NCBI GenBank assembly: GCA_016711045.1
Contig: JADJTT010000013.1
Span: 62,001-126,000 of the forward strand
Direction: 5' to 3'
DNA: 64,000 nt
DNA from: Saprospirales bacterium
GTDB taxonomy: Bacteria > Bacteroidota > Bacteroidia > Chitinophagales > Saprospiraceae
Below the pieces are notes generated by a model. That model made no database searches and had not been told where the DNA came from. It saw only the letters and a program-made list of their open reading frames with translations. The position numbers and the translations under genes were made by a program. Shown in pieces: positions 19,773-27,843 of the stretch; position 1 is the stretch's first letter, and the number at the start of each line of letters is the position of its first letter.

Positions 19773-20666
19773 ATGAGATCTACCCTGATCGCCACACTGT
19801 TGCTCCTTGCCTTTTTGGCATGTAATAATGGCCCCGATCCTGAAATGAATGCCATTACCGTTCTGGAGAAAGAATTGGAAACCAATGCTTCTGCCGATAA
19901 GATTGAAGCGTTGATGGGATTATATGAGCAATATGTGGCAGCCCATCCGGATGAGGTGGAGGCCGATGCGCAGTACCTGCACAAGGCCGCTTATGTGCAA
20001 TACACCGGACACCGGTACGCTTCCGCCGTGAAGTATTTGAAGGAGGCCCTTCGCAACTTTTACCCCAGCACCAAGACCCCTGATAATGCGTTATTCCTGG
20101 CTTCCATCTATAAAAATGAAATGAAAAACCCGGAAGTGGGCAATGCGGCTTACTACGCCTTTCTCCAGGCCTTTCCCAATCACGAAAAGGCCTCTTTTGT
20201 GCGGGATAGCGTCCTGACCGACTCTATGGACCTCCATGCGGAGATCGATAGCTTGCGGTCCCGTATCTATAATGAAAATACCAATCGCTACGACGCCCAG
20301 GTGTCCAACGAATTTATCGGTACCTGCGAGGTTTACGGCTTGTTGTTGCCGGAAGATCCGAAAACCCCTGATCTGGTTTTTGAAGCGGCCCGCACCGCAG
20401 GGTATATCCGTTCTTTTCCCAAGGCAGTAGAATTGTACGACTGGGTATACACCCGCTATCCCGATTACTCAAAAGCCAGTCAGGCGCTCTTCATGATGGC
20501 TTTTACCTACGATAATGAGATGGGTAATGTGGACAGGGCCAAGGGGCTCTACGAAGAGTTTTTGCAAAAGTACCCCAATGATGACTTTGCCGACGATGCC
20601 CAGGCGCTTTTCCAAAATTTGGGAAAATCGGAAGAAGAAATATTGAAGGCGTTACAGAAGAAATAA
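19773..20666 (+). CDS. TPR-type lipoprotein
   Basis: A 297-residue protein with a lipobox (MRSTLIATLLLLAFLACNNG, Cys17). The mature part is helical with degenerate tetratricopeptide repeats (DALYLHKAAY-like segments, TPDNALFLASIYKNEMKN, KAVELYDWVYTRYPDYSKASQALFMMAFTYDNEMG, RAKGLYEEFLQKYPNDDFADDAQALFQNLGK). The last repeats resemble BamD/YbgF-like TPRs, suggesting a scaffold at the periplasmic face of a membrane. It lies 50 bp after the DUF255 gene on the same strand and ends 9 bp from the convergent Spo0M-like gene. Confidence 0.87.
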   Translation: MRSTLIATLLLLAFLACNNGPDPEMNAITVLEKELETNASADKIEALMGLYEQYVAAHPDEVEADAQYLHKAAYVQYTGHRYASAVKYLKEALRNFYPSTKTPDNALFLASIYKNEMKNPEVGNAAYYAFLQAFPNHEKASFVRDSVLTDSMDLHAEIDSLRSRIYNENTNRYDAQVSNEFIGTCEVYGLLLPEDPKTPDLVFEAARTAGYIRSFPKAVELYDWVYTRYPDYSKASQALFMMAFTYDNEMGNVDRAKGLYEEFLQKYPNDDFADDAQALFQNLGKSEEEILKALQKK

Positions 20667-20675
20667 TTTCAGTTT

Positions 20676-21140
20676 TTAAACCAACCGGACTTCCTTCCGT
20701 TCAAACGGATTCAATGCTACGCCTTCCACTGTGGCTTCAGCTTCCACCCGGTATTGGGATTGGACGCCTTCCAGCCATTTAGCCGCTTTGACAAATTTCC
20801 GGCTCAGGAGATTGCGGTCTTCGAGTTTGTCCATATCGGACTGAATAATGGAGAAGGGGATCTCAAACTTCAACTCGGTACTTCCTTCTGCGGGCACTTC
20901 AATGCGGCGATGAATGGTCGTTTCTCCCAACAGGTATTCGTCCGATCGCTTTTCTTTTCCGCGCCCCCGCACGTATCGCTCGATCAATACCAACTTCACG
21001 GAGGTAACGACTTGGGCGTTTTTGGAAAAAAGACGAACCCGTCCCGGGAGCGATTTTCCGCTTATTGACCATTCTTCAGGCAGGATCAGCTCCAGTTTGG
21101 TGCCTTCAATGCCGAGCCATTTTTTAACTTTTCCAATCAT
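20676..21140 (-). CDS. Spo0M/arrestin-like protein
   Basis: A 154-residue soluble protein resembling the arrestin-fold Spo0M family: KVKKWLGIEGTKLELILPEEW at the start, a beta-sandwich with SGKSLPGRVRLFSKNAQVVTSVKLVLIERY, and the second sheet TELKFEIPFSI followed by VQSQYRVEAEATVEGVALNPFERKEVRLV. Spo0M proteins bind other proteins and have been linked to stress or development signalling; no catalytic residues are expected. It is shorter than the usual 250-residue Spo0M and covers mainly the N-terminal arrestin lobe. The start is the only ATG that gives the conserved N-terminus. Confidence 0.75.
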   Translation of the reverse strand: MIGKVKKWLGIEGTKLELILPEEWSISGKSLPGRVRLFSKNAQVVTSVKLVLIERYVRGRGKEKRSDEYLLGETTIHRRIEVPAEGSTELKFEIPFSIIQSDMDKLEDRNLLSRKFVKAAKWLEGVQSQYRVEAEATVEGVALNPFERKEVRLV

Positions 21141-21154
21141 AGTTTGGTGATTGG

Positions 21155-21211
21155 TCCCCGATAACTATCAGGGGGAGGTGATTGGTGACTTGTCCCCAAC
21201 AGCTTTGGGGA
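21155..21211. repeat. Pair of small hairpins between minus-strand genes
   Basis: Two adjacent imperfect palindromes: TCCCC (21155-21159) pairing with GGGGA (21172-21176), and TCCCCAA (21193-21199) with TTGGGGA (21205-21211). GTGATTGGT is repeated in front of each. The unit looks like a short dispersed intergenic repeat with terminator potential for the conserved small gene upstream. Confidence 0.5.
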
Positions 21212-21286
21212 TTGATAGGCTAAATATGGTGGGGTTTGCACGATTTCACCACATTATTCTACCAGTAGCAGTTCCACGCCGACCAA

Positions 21287-21766
21287 TTACACCAGTCGCT
21301 TGTGCCAGCTTTCGCCCAGCGGTTTGATCCAGGCTTTATCAAAAGTTTCTTTGTTGCTGACAAGGTTGTCGAATACCAGGGTTTCATCGTTGATGGCGCC
21401 CGATTGATAGAGCCGGGCAAATTCGTGACTGGGCACGGTACGCACTTCGTCTCCTTGCCGGAAAGCAAAAGTCTGGCGGTCAAACAGCTCGACTCCAAAG
21501 TTGCGCTCTACTAGTTTTGGGAAGTATACCGACCGGTCGATCGAACAGCCACTGGCGCCTGCCTGGTTTTCATCGACCATGAGTACGATAAACCGATGGA
21601 GGTATACAGCCCCAAAAGACTTGAGCTTGACGTTGTGGCTTACCCATTCATCGGCAAAGGTCTGAATCTGAGGTTCTAATTCTTTGAGCTCGGCATCTGT
21701 AAAAGGGCGGTTGCTCTGATAGATCCAAACCTTGGCATCGGGCGGGAGGTCTTTGTAGGTTACCAT
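21287..21766 (-). CDS. Conserved Bacteroidota small protein (often mislabelled ABC transporter ATPase)
   Basis: A 159-residue cytoplasmic protein without Walker motifs. The sequence VTYKDLPPDAKVWIYQSNRPFTDAELKELE, followed by YLHRFIVLMVDENQAGASGCSIDRSVYF and NDETLVFDNLVSNKETFDKAWIKPLGESWHKRLV, matches a small family found almost only in Bacteroidota. It is commonly annotated as an ABC transporter ATPase although it has no ATP-binding motif. The function is unknown. The ATG at 21766 gives the complete conserved N-terminus. Confidence 0.85.
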   Translation of the reverse strand: MVTYKDLPPDAKVWIYQSNRPFTDAELKELEPQIQTFADEWVSHNVKLKSFGAVYLHRFIVLMVDENQAGASGCSIDRSVYFPKLVERNFGVELFDRQTFAFRQGDEVRTVPSHEFARLYQSGAINDETLVFDNLVSNKETFDKAWIKPLGESWHKRLV

Positions 21767-22142
21767 GTGAGATTTTATTTCTTTTTTAGTATCAAGATAT
21801 ACTCAAATCAATTTTCAGTAAAGTAGACAAATTCGCTTAGGCGCTTGTTTTACCAGTTCAAAAAAATTTGGCGTAAGTATAATATTTTACCTGAAAGTCA
21901 CTTTGTTTATACCCCTATTGTTTATTTTTATCACCTCAAATGGCTATTTCTTTGAGACTTAATTGTTTTTATTTAACTTTGACTGGAGGTACTTTATTCT
22001 CGTGGGTGGGGTATTGCCCCGCTGTCCGTTTCGTCTTTCCCTTAAACCGAGTTAAAAAACGATCGAATTGTTCCTTTAATTAAGTAGCAATTGCTTTTGT
22101 GCAATTTTAGCTGCGGTACTACAAATTTATAATCTCTTGAAA
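21767..22142. other. AT-rich intergenic region
   Basis: A 376-bp gap between the divergent conserved small gene and the first IPTL-CTERM gene. It is clearly AT-richer than its surroundings and must hold promoters for both. No hairpin with a T-tract, no RNA gene and no convincing open frame was seen. Confidence 0.6.
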
Positions 22143-23792
22143 ATGAAAAAACTGCTACAACTCGTAGTTGCCGTCTTACTCGTAGGATTGGCTTCCTCTC
22201 CATTCGGATTTTCCCAGGGTGTGTGTTATGAGTTAGGGACACCAATCGGGACACTTACACCCGTTCTCAAAAACGTTACCGGAGTTTGTCCGACCCCCCC
22301 TGTGGCCACCACCATTTGTGATTGTCCAACCGGCTATATTGCAGTGGGTTACCAGGGGCTGGAAGGGAACATGTATGGCGCAATGGTGCTCAGCCAATTC
22401 AGTTTGCGATGCAAACAATTGAACCCGGATGGTACATTGGGTAATACTATCGTGGTAACCTGTTCGGATGGCACGGCAAGTGGAAACACCCCGGATGGAC
22501 CGATAGATGCCGCAGCTGGACAAGTGTTGGTCGGCGCTCAGCTGAGGATCGGATGTGCGATTGATGCCTTAATCGGGCGATCAAAGCTACTGTCTGACGT
22601 GATTTTGGGATTGCCCAATACTACGAGTAACACCATGCAGTATATCGGTGGAGCCGGCGGTAGTTTGGGCCCACTGCAGCATGTGCCCAATGGCAATGTG
22701 ATTGTAGGCATGCAGTCTTATGAAAATCCGGATAATAATATCGCTGCAGGTGTTGCCTGGAGATATGCACCCATCCAAAGTTGTCCGGTGATGGCTTGTG
22801 GGATCAATACTATTTCGGTGAGCAATATTTCTGCCTGCAACAATGGAGGTACCTCCAATCCGCTGGATGACACCTTCACGGCGAATGTCACCGTGTCCTT
22901 TTCCAACCCACCTGCTACGGGTACGCTGAACCTGAGTGGGGATGGTACCGCTTCCATCGCGGTTGGCTCCCTGGGTGCAGGCACACATACATTTACCGGC
23001 GTGACGATGAGTGCGGATGGAAGTTTGATCAGCCTGACTGCTGGTTTCTCTGCCGACCCCACCTGTACATTGACCAACCCTGAGGCCGGAATGGCTCCTG
23101 CGGCTTGTTCGGTTGCAGGAACGGAGTGTATTATTAGCGCGATAACCCTCTCCAATATTTCTGGATGTAATGATAACGGCACCCCTGCAAATGCCGCAGA
23201 CGATATTTTTACTGCTGACGTGACGGTGACCTTTTTCGATCCGCCCACTTCCGGCAATCTCAATCTGTTGGGCGACGGATCCGCTTCCGTACCTGTAGGT
23301 TCTCTGGGGCCTGGCACCTACACCTTTAGTGCAGTAACGATGGTGGCAAACGGAGGAGATATCAGCCTTTCCGCTATTTTTTCTGCCGAACCAACTTGTG
23401 TGTTTACGAATCATAATACGGGTACCGCGCCTACTTCCTGCTCGCTGCAGGCACCCACTATTCCCACCATGTCGGAATGGGGCTTGATCCTCTTTGCCCT
23501 GATCCTATTTACCCTAAGCGTAGTGTTCGGCACCCGGCAAATACACGCCATGGCTATGGGAGGCTCCGGAGGAAAGGTTTCGGGTAGTACGTCATCCTGG
23601 AAACTGCCTTTTGACCGGACATCCTACTTCCGCATTTTACCGATCGTGTATTTGGGCATTGCGGTGGTCTTTACCCTGGCAGTGGTGTTGTTTGGGTATG
23701 AAATGACTTCGGCGGATGTACCTGGCAGTCTGCTTGCAGGACCCATCATTGCTTATTTGGTCCATTTTGTCAAGGGCTCTAACAAGGGCTAA
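22143..23792 (+). CDS. IPTLxxWG-CTERM surface protein 1 (exosortase H substrate)
   Basis: The ATG at 22143 (just after an in-frame TTG) begins a signal peptide (MKKLLQLVVAVLLVGLASSPFGFSQG). Residues up to about 215 form a Cys-rich domain (CDCPTGYIAVGYQGLEGNMYG, VLVGAQLRIGCAID). Two copies of a roughly 105-residue beta domain follow; each has ISxCNxxGTxxNxxDDxFTAxVTV, then TLNLxGDGxAS and SLGxGTxTF. IPTMSEWG occupies residues 440-447 and is followed by a transmembrane segment and TRQ, the IPTLxxWG-CTERM signal processed by exosortase H. Unusually, about 100 further residues with two more hydrophobic segments follow the signal. The third gene downstream of this one is xrtH. The domain function is unknown, presumably surface display. 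Confidence 0.88.
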   Translation: MKKLLQLVVAVLLVGLASSPFGFSQGVCYELGTPIGTLTPVLKNVTGVCPTPPVATTICDCPTGYIAVGYQGLEGNMYGAMVLSQFSLRCKQLNPDGTLGNTIVVTCSDGTASGNTPDGPIDAAAGQVLVGAQLRIGCAIDALIGRSKLLSDVILGLPNTTSNTMQYIGGAGGSLGPLQHVPNGNVIVGMQSYENPDNNIAAGVAWRYAPIQSCPVMACGINTISVSNISACNNGGTSNPLDDTFTANVTVSFSNPPATGTLNLSGDGTASIAVGSLGAGTHTFTGVTMSADGSLISLTAGFSADPTCTLTNPEAGMAPAACSVAGTECIISAITLSNISGCNDNGTPANAADDIFTADVTVTFFDPPTSGNLNLLGDGSASVPVGSLGPGTYTFSAVTMVANGGDISLSAIFSAEPTCVFTNHNTGTAPTSCSLQAPTIPTMSEWGLILFALILFTLSVVFGTRQIHAMAMGGSGGKVSGSTSSWKLPFDRTSYFRILPIVYLGIAVVFTLAVVLFGYEMTSADVPGSLLAGPIIAYLVHFVKGSNKG

Positions 23793-23801
23793 AAACGATA
23801 A

Positions 23802-23840
23802 GTTTTGGGACAAGCGCTTTCAGAGTTCTTGTCCCAAAAC
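23802..23840 (+). terminator. Hairpin after IPTL-CTERM gene 1
   Basis: Perfect 13-bp arms GTTTTGGGACAAG (23802-23814) and CTTGTCCCAAAAC (23828-23840), 13-base loop, located 9 bp after the stop codon. No strong T-tract follows immediately, so it may stabilise or attenuate the transcript rather than fully terminate it. Confidence 0.65.
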
Positions 23841-23884
23841 ATTTCTGCTCTTTTTAAGCGTACTAACGAATTAATCATCCTACT

Positions 23885-25642
23885 ATGCAAAAACTTCTAT
23901 TAATTGCGTTACTCCTCCTGTTCGGACAACTGGTAGGGGCTCAAAATAATTCCATCAACTTTGACGGGACGGATGATTATATCCAAACGACGGCTCCTGG
24001 CGTAACAGGCTCCGGGGCAAGAACCGTAGAGGCTTGGGTGAAAACAACCTGGAGCACCACCCAACGAGTGATTGTGGACTGGGGATTAATGACTCCAAAC
24101 GGCTCCCGCTATACTGTCAACATGCTTAACGGAGGACTTCGGATCGAAGTAGGGGGCAACGGCGTCACTACGGCTACGTTGATCAATAACGGTAGCTGGC
24201 ACCATATTGCGGCTACCTACGACAATACCCTGGCTACGGATAAGCACAAGCTGTATATCGATGGCGTGTTTATTATCGGCTCCAACCTGACCGTTGCAGC
24301 GAATACGCTTCCGGGAAACATTATCATCGGACGCAGGAATGATGGGATAAATTATTGGCAGGGAAATATTGACGACGTGCGGGTTTGGAACGTGGCGAAA
24401 TCGGCTGCTGAAATTGCAGCGGGTATGAACACAGAAATGACGGGGCTTGAACCAGGTCTGATCTTTTATTCCAAATTCGACGAAACCACGGCAAGCTGTG
24501 ATGTGGTGGATTGTTCCCCCGGACAACACCACGGCACGAGGATAGGGTCCACAGGTACAAATAACCTGCCGCAGTATAGTGCGGATGTCCCCGCAGGCGT
24601 AGCAGATGCTCCCTGTGGAATTTGCCTGACCAACTGCCTTGTCACCTGCGATATTTCGGATGTTTCTATTTCTAACTTGTCCGCCTGCAACGACAACGGG
24701 ACGCCTGCTGATCCATCCGATGATACCTTTACGGCGGATGTGACGGTTGACTTTGTGTTAGGCCCCGGATCCGGAACCCTGGATATCAGCGGGGATGGAT
24801 CGGCTTCCGTTTCAGTCGCCGCGTTGTCGGGATGCACGCATACGTTTTCCGGTGTGACCATGAGTGCGGATGGAAGTGTGATCAGCCTGACCGCTGCATT
24901 CTCCGCAAATCCCTCCTGTACGTTGACCAACCCCGAGGCTGGAATCGCTCCGGCATCTTGTTCCGCGGCCCAACCTCCTTCCTGTTCGGTCGATGCCATA
25001 ACGGCAGCTAATTTCTCCGATTGCAATGATGGAGGCACCCCTGCCAATGGAGCTGATGATACGTTCACCGCAGATGTGACCGTGACCTTTTCCAATCCTC
25101 CGACCACCGGTACGCTAAACCTCAGCGGAGATGGCAGTGCATCTGTGCCGGTAGGCTCATTGGGCGCAGGTACTTACACCTTTGTGGGCGTGACTATGAG
25201 CGCCAACGGGGGCGCTATCAACCTGACGGCTGCCTTCTCAGCTGATGCCGCTTGTTCATTGACGAACGGCAATGCGGGAACTGCTCCTGCAAATTGCTCG
25301 CCTTTGGCGCCTACCATTCCCACCATGTCGGAATGGGGCTTGATCCTCTTTGCCCTGATCCTCTTTACCCTAAGCGTTGTATTCGGCACCCGGCAAATAC
25401 ACGCCATGGCCATGGGAGGCTCCGGAGGAAAGATATCGGGAAGCACGGCATCCTGGAAACTGCCATTTGATCGGACGTCTTTCTTCCGCATATTACCACT
25501 CGTGTATTTGGGTATTGCGGTGGTCTTTATGGTGGCCGTAATACTGTTTGGGTATGAAATGACTATAGCGGATGTGCCGGGAAGCCTCTTGTCTGGGGGC
25601 ATTATTGCCTACCTGGTTCATTTCATTAAGCAATCAACTTAA
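23885..25642 (+). CDS. IPTLxxWG-CTERM surface protein 2 with LamG domain (exosortase H substrate)
   Basis: A 585-residue protein. Signal peptide MQKLLLIALLLLFGQLVGAQ; then a LamG/concanavalin-like lectin domain at about 22-205 (INFDGTDDYIQ, RTVEAWVKTTWS, SWHHIAATYDN, LYIDGVF, GNIDDVRVWNVAKSAAEI). Two copies of the same 105-residue beta domain as in protein 1 follow, then IPTMSEWG at 478-485, a transmembrane segment, TRQ, and a 100-residue extension with two further hydrophobic segments. From the motif to the end it is nearly identical to protein 1, also at DNA level. LamG domains usually bind glycans or proteins, so a displayed adhesin is likely. It sits 135 bp upstream of xrtH. Confidence 0.9.
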   Translation: MQKLLLIALLLLFGQLVGAQNNSINFDGTDDYIQTTAPGVTGSGARTVEAWVKTTWSTTQRVIVDWGLMTPNGSRYTVNMLNGGLRIEVGGNGVTTATLINNGSWHHIAATYDNTLATDKHKLYIDGVFIIGSNLTVAANTLPGNIIIGRRNDGINYWQGNIDDVRVWNVAKSAAEIAAGMNTEMTGLEPGLIFYSKFDETTASCDVVDCSPGQHHGTRIGSTGTNNLPQYSADVPAGVADAPCGICLTNCLVTCDISDVSISNLSACNDNGTPADPSDDTFTADVTVDFVLGPGSGTLDISGDGSASVSVAALSGCTHTFSGVTMSADGSVISLTAAFSANPSCTLTNPEAGIAPASCSAAQPPSCSVDAITAANFSDCNDGGTPANGADDTFTADVTVTFSNPPTTGTLNLSGDGSASVPVGSLGAGTYTFVGVTMSANGGAINLTAAFSADAACSLTNGNAGTAPANCSPLAPTIPTMSEWGLILFALILFTLSVVFGTRQIHAMAMGGSGGKISGSTASWKLPFDRTSFFRILPLVYLGIAVVFMVAVILFGYEMTIADVPGSLLSGGIIAYLVHFIKQST

Positions 25643-25690
25643 ATAAGTTTATAAAAAGAATGGGCGGGTGGCATATTCTAAATAATAAGA

Positions 25691-25758
25691 CACTGCGGCC
25701 GCATGGCCGCAGATATCCTTATAAAAAACATTAAAGTACTTTTGTTACAAAGTACTTA
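25691..25758. repeat. Intergenic palindromic repeat, copy 2 (xrtH upstream region)
   Basis: CTGCGGCC (25693-25700) and GGCCGCAG (25705-25712) form a tight hairpin; AAAGTACTT palindrome arms occupy 25733-25757 around TGTTAC. It is the partner of the copy at 11703-11783 but has lost the outer part of the left arm. The palindrome ends 20 bp before the xrtH start codon, a position suited to an operator or start-region element. Confidence 0.85.
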
Positions 25759-25777
25759 GCTTTCATAATTTCCTCCC

Positions 25778-26392
25778 ATGCCGAAGAAAAAAAAGAAGGG
25801 ACCTCCTTCACCCACTAAAAAGTCTAACTCCGGGATTTCAATGCGCACGCTTTTCCAGCAGGCCAGTCTTTGGGTGCAAGCCAGGCATCCTGTGTTGAAA
25901 TTCTTGCTGGGGTTTATCGGTTGCATGGTACTTTTCTATATTTTCTACTATTCTGCCCTTTACGGAAACCATCTGGAAGGCCCATTTTTACATGCACAAG
26001 CGAGTATCAGCAACTTGCTATTGCGTCTATTGGGACAAGGAACGGAAGTTTTCGGTTCTTCTATTGCCGGAACGGATTTTTCGGTCGACCTCAAGAATGG
26101 ATGTGACGGGCTGGAGGCCATCGCCATTTTTATCAGCGGGATACTCATCTTCCCGGTGTCTTTTCGTCTAAAGGCCCGAGGCATAGGCTGGGGGGTATTT
26201 ACCCTGTTGATACTCAATTTGCTGCGCATCGCGGGATTATATCTGGTTGGGCTTCATTTTCCCCCTGCGGTATTTGAAGTATTTCACGTGCAGGGAGGAT
26301 TTGTTATTTTTACCATGATCAGTGTCATTCTCTGGTTTGCCTGGATGAATTGGGCAACCAAACAACCTCCACCTACAACTGAAAAGGAATGA
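25778..26392 (+). CDS. xrtH: Exosortase H (IPTLxxWG-CTERM processing transpeptidase)
   Basis: A 204-residue multi-pass membrane protein. The exosortase/archaeosortase catalytic triad is visible: Cys109 in KNGCDGLEAIAIFISGILIFP, Arg150 in LLILNLLRIAGLYLVG, and His170 in VFEVFHVQGGFVIF. Hydrophobic segments lie at about 43-62, 110-127, 136-158 and 173-192. The lysine-rich N-terminus (MPKKKKKGPPSP) is cytoplasmic. Exosortase H recognises IPTLxxWG C-terminal signals; two proteins with exactly this signal are encoded directly upstream, which supports the subtype. The stop codon overlaps the start of the partner gene (ATGA), showing translational coupling. A palindromic element lies just upstream. 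Confidence 0.9.
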   Translation: MPKKKKKGPPSPTKKSNSGISMRTLFQQASLWVQARHPVLKFLLGFIGCMVLFYIFYYSALYGNHLEGPFLHAQASISNLLLRLLGQGTEVFGSSIAGTDFSVDLKNGCDGLEAIAIFISGILIFPVSFRLKARGIGWGVFTLLILNLLRIAGLYLVGLHFPPAVFEVFHVQGGFVIFTMISVILWFAWMNWATKQPPPTTEKE

Positions 26393-27036
26393 GTGCTTTC
26401 CTCCGTCCTGCTTTAAAGTTCTTTTTGGCCTTCTTTCTGCTATACGCAGTGCTAACAGGGATAAGCCTGATCCCCCAGGTTGGTTTTTTTTGTAACAACC
26501 TGTATCAACAGCCAACAGAGCCCATTCTAAAAAGACTTCTGTCAAAAGCCTATTTGCAACTCAAGACGGATGGCACGGATCCGGATACCATCTGGATTGA
26601 ATATGCTTCGAAAAAGCTTGTGATGGAACAAATGACGCAGGCAAAGGAAGGCCAAAGGTCCGTGATGGTGCAGGGAATAAATTCGTATGTCCAGTTTTAC
26701 AATCTATTTCTGACGTTCTATCTCTTTTTTATCGCCTTGATGGTCCTTTCCCCGCTTACTTTTTGGACGAAAATGGGGCGAATGGCGATTGGGACGGTCA
26801 TTTTTTATGGGTATACAGTTTTTAAGGTCTGGCTTCAGCTAATGAGTACGTTCAACGAGCCGGAAATTGCCATCTACAATACAGGAGAATTTGCCCTTCG
26901 GATCATCCGGTCAACCTTGTCCGGGATGACATTGGGGGTCAATATCCTGGTCGTGCTCGTTCTGTGGATCGTGCTCGTGTTCAATAAAGATAATTGGGCG
27001 GCTTTTATGCAGAAAGTGGCGAGCATTCGGTCATAA
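26389..27036 (+). CDS. Exosortase H-associated membrane protein
   Basis: A 215-residue integral membrane protein whose ATG overlaps the xrtH stop (ATGA at 26389). Hydrophobic segments are at about 5-25, 103-122, 130-150 and 178-202. A soluble loop of about 70 residues between helices 1 and 2 (LYQQPTEPILKRLLSKAYLQLKTDGTDPDTIWIEYASKK) probably faces the periplasm. Proteins of this size and layout are regular companions of xrtH in other genomes; whether it helps cleavage or attachment is not known. Its last 6 bp overlap the convergent Fe-S gene. Confidence 0.8.
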   Translation: MSAFLRPALKFFLAFFLLYAVLTGISLIPQVGFFCNNLYQQPTEPILKRLLSKAYLQLKTDGTDPDTIWIEYASKKLVMEQMTQAKEGQRSVMVQGINSYVQFYNLFLTFYLFFIALMVLSPLTFWTKMGRMAIGTVIFYGYTVFKVWLQLMSTFNEPEIAIYNTGEFALRIIRSTLSGMTLGVNILVVLVLWIVLVFNKDNWAAFMQKVASIRS

Positions 27037-27813
27037 GCCCTTGTTTTGGACAATCAACTCCACCAAATCGTACACCATTACCTCTTCCTGTTTGTCCTTG
27101 GCCTTGACTCCATCCGTCATCATGGTCAGGCAGAACGGGCAGTTGGCGGCGATGATCGTAGCGCCCGTTTCAAGGGCCTCCTCCGCGCGTGCTTCGTTGA
27201 TTCGCTGCTTTCCGGGCTCGTCTTCCTTAAACATCTGAGAACCGCCGGCGCCGCAACAGAGGCCGTTGGTTCGGCAACGTTTCATTTCCACGAGCTCCGC
27301 ATCGAGGGCTTCCAATACCGAGCGGGGTGCTTCGTAGACCCCATTCACCCGGCCCAGGTAACATGAATCGTGATAAGTGATCTTTTTGCCTTTAAAAGTT
27401 CCCCCGCCCTCGAGTTTGAGCTTCCCTTCATTGATCAGTTGCTGCAACAACTGCGTGTGGTGAATGACTTCGTAGTGGCCACCATACTCCGGATACTCAT
27501 TTTTCAGCGTGTTGAAACAATGGGGACAGGCGGTCACGATCTTTTTCACCTCATAGCCATTGAGCACCTGGATATTTTGGAAAGCCATCATTTGGAAAAG
27601 AAAGTCGTTGCCGGCGCGGCGGGCAGGATCACCGGTGCAGGTTTCCTCCGTACCCAGCACCCCAAAACTCATCCCTACGGCATCCAGTATTTTACACAAA
27701 GCCACAGTAACCTTTTGGGCACGATCGTCATAACTACCCGCACAGCCTACCCAGAATAAGATCTCGGGTTGTTTTCCCTCTGCGGCCCATTCGGCCATGG
27801 TTTTTATTTTCAT
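27031..27813 (-). CDS. Cysteine-rich (CCG-domain) Fe-S oxidoreductase subunit, HdrB/GlcF-like
   Basis: A 260-residue cytoplasmic protein with two cysteine-rich CCG modules: ILFWVGCAGSYDDRA with ACPHCFNTLKNEYP, and YHDSCYLGR with LCCGAGGSQMF and NCPFCLTMM. These ligate a non-cubane Fe-S cluster in heterodisulfide reductase B, LutA and GlcF proteins. The adjacent upstream gene (30 bp away) encodes the membrane ferredoxin-like partner, so the pair probably forms a membrane-linked electron-transfer complex passing electrons to or from the quinone pool. The ATG at 27813 is the first and fits the family start. Confidence 0.9.
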   Translation of the reverse strand: MKIKTMAEWAAEGKQPEILFWVGCAGSYDDRAQKVTVALCKILDAVGMSFGVLGTEETCTGDPARRAGNDFLFQMMAFQNIQVLNGYEVKKIVTACPHCFNTLKNEYPEYGGHYEVIHHTQLLQQLINEGKLKLEGGGTFKGKKITYHDSCYLGRVNGVYEAPRSVLEALDAELVEMKRCRTNGLCCGAGGSQMFKEDEPGKQRINEARAEEALETGATIIAANCPFCLTMMTDGVKAKDKQEEVMVYDLVELIVQNKGL

Positions 27814-27843
27814 GGTTAATGAAGTTTACAAGGTTTATTTGGG

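Noticed and set aside
22587..23414. Long minus-strand open frame across the IPTL-CTERM gene
   Set aside because: Shadow of a repeat-rich coding region; the plus strand has a signal peptide, repeats and a sorting signal.
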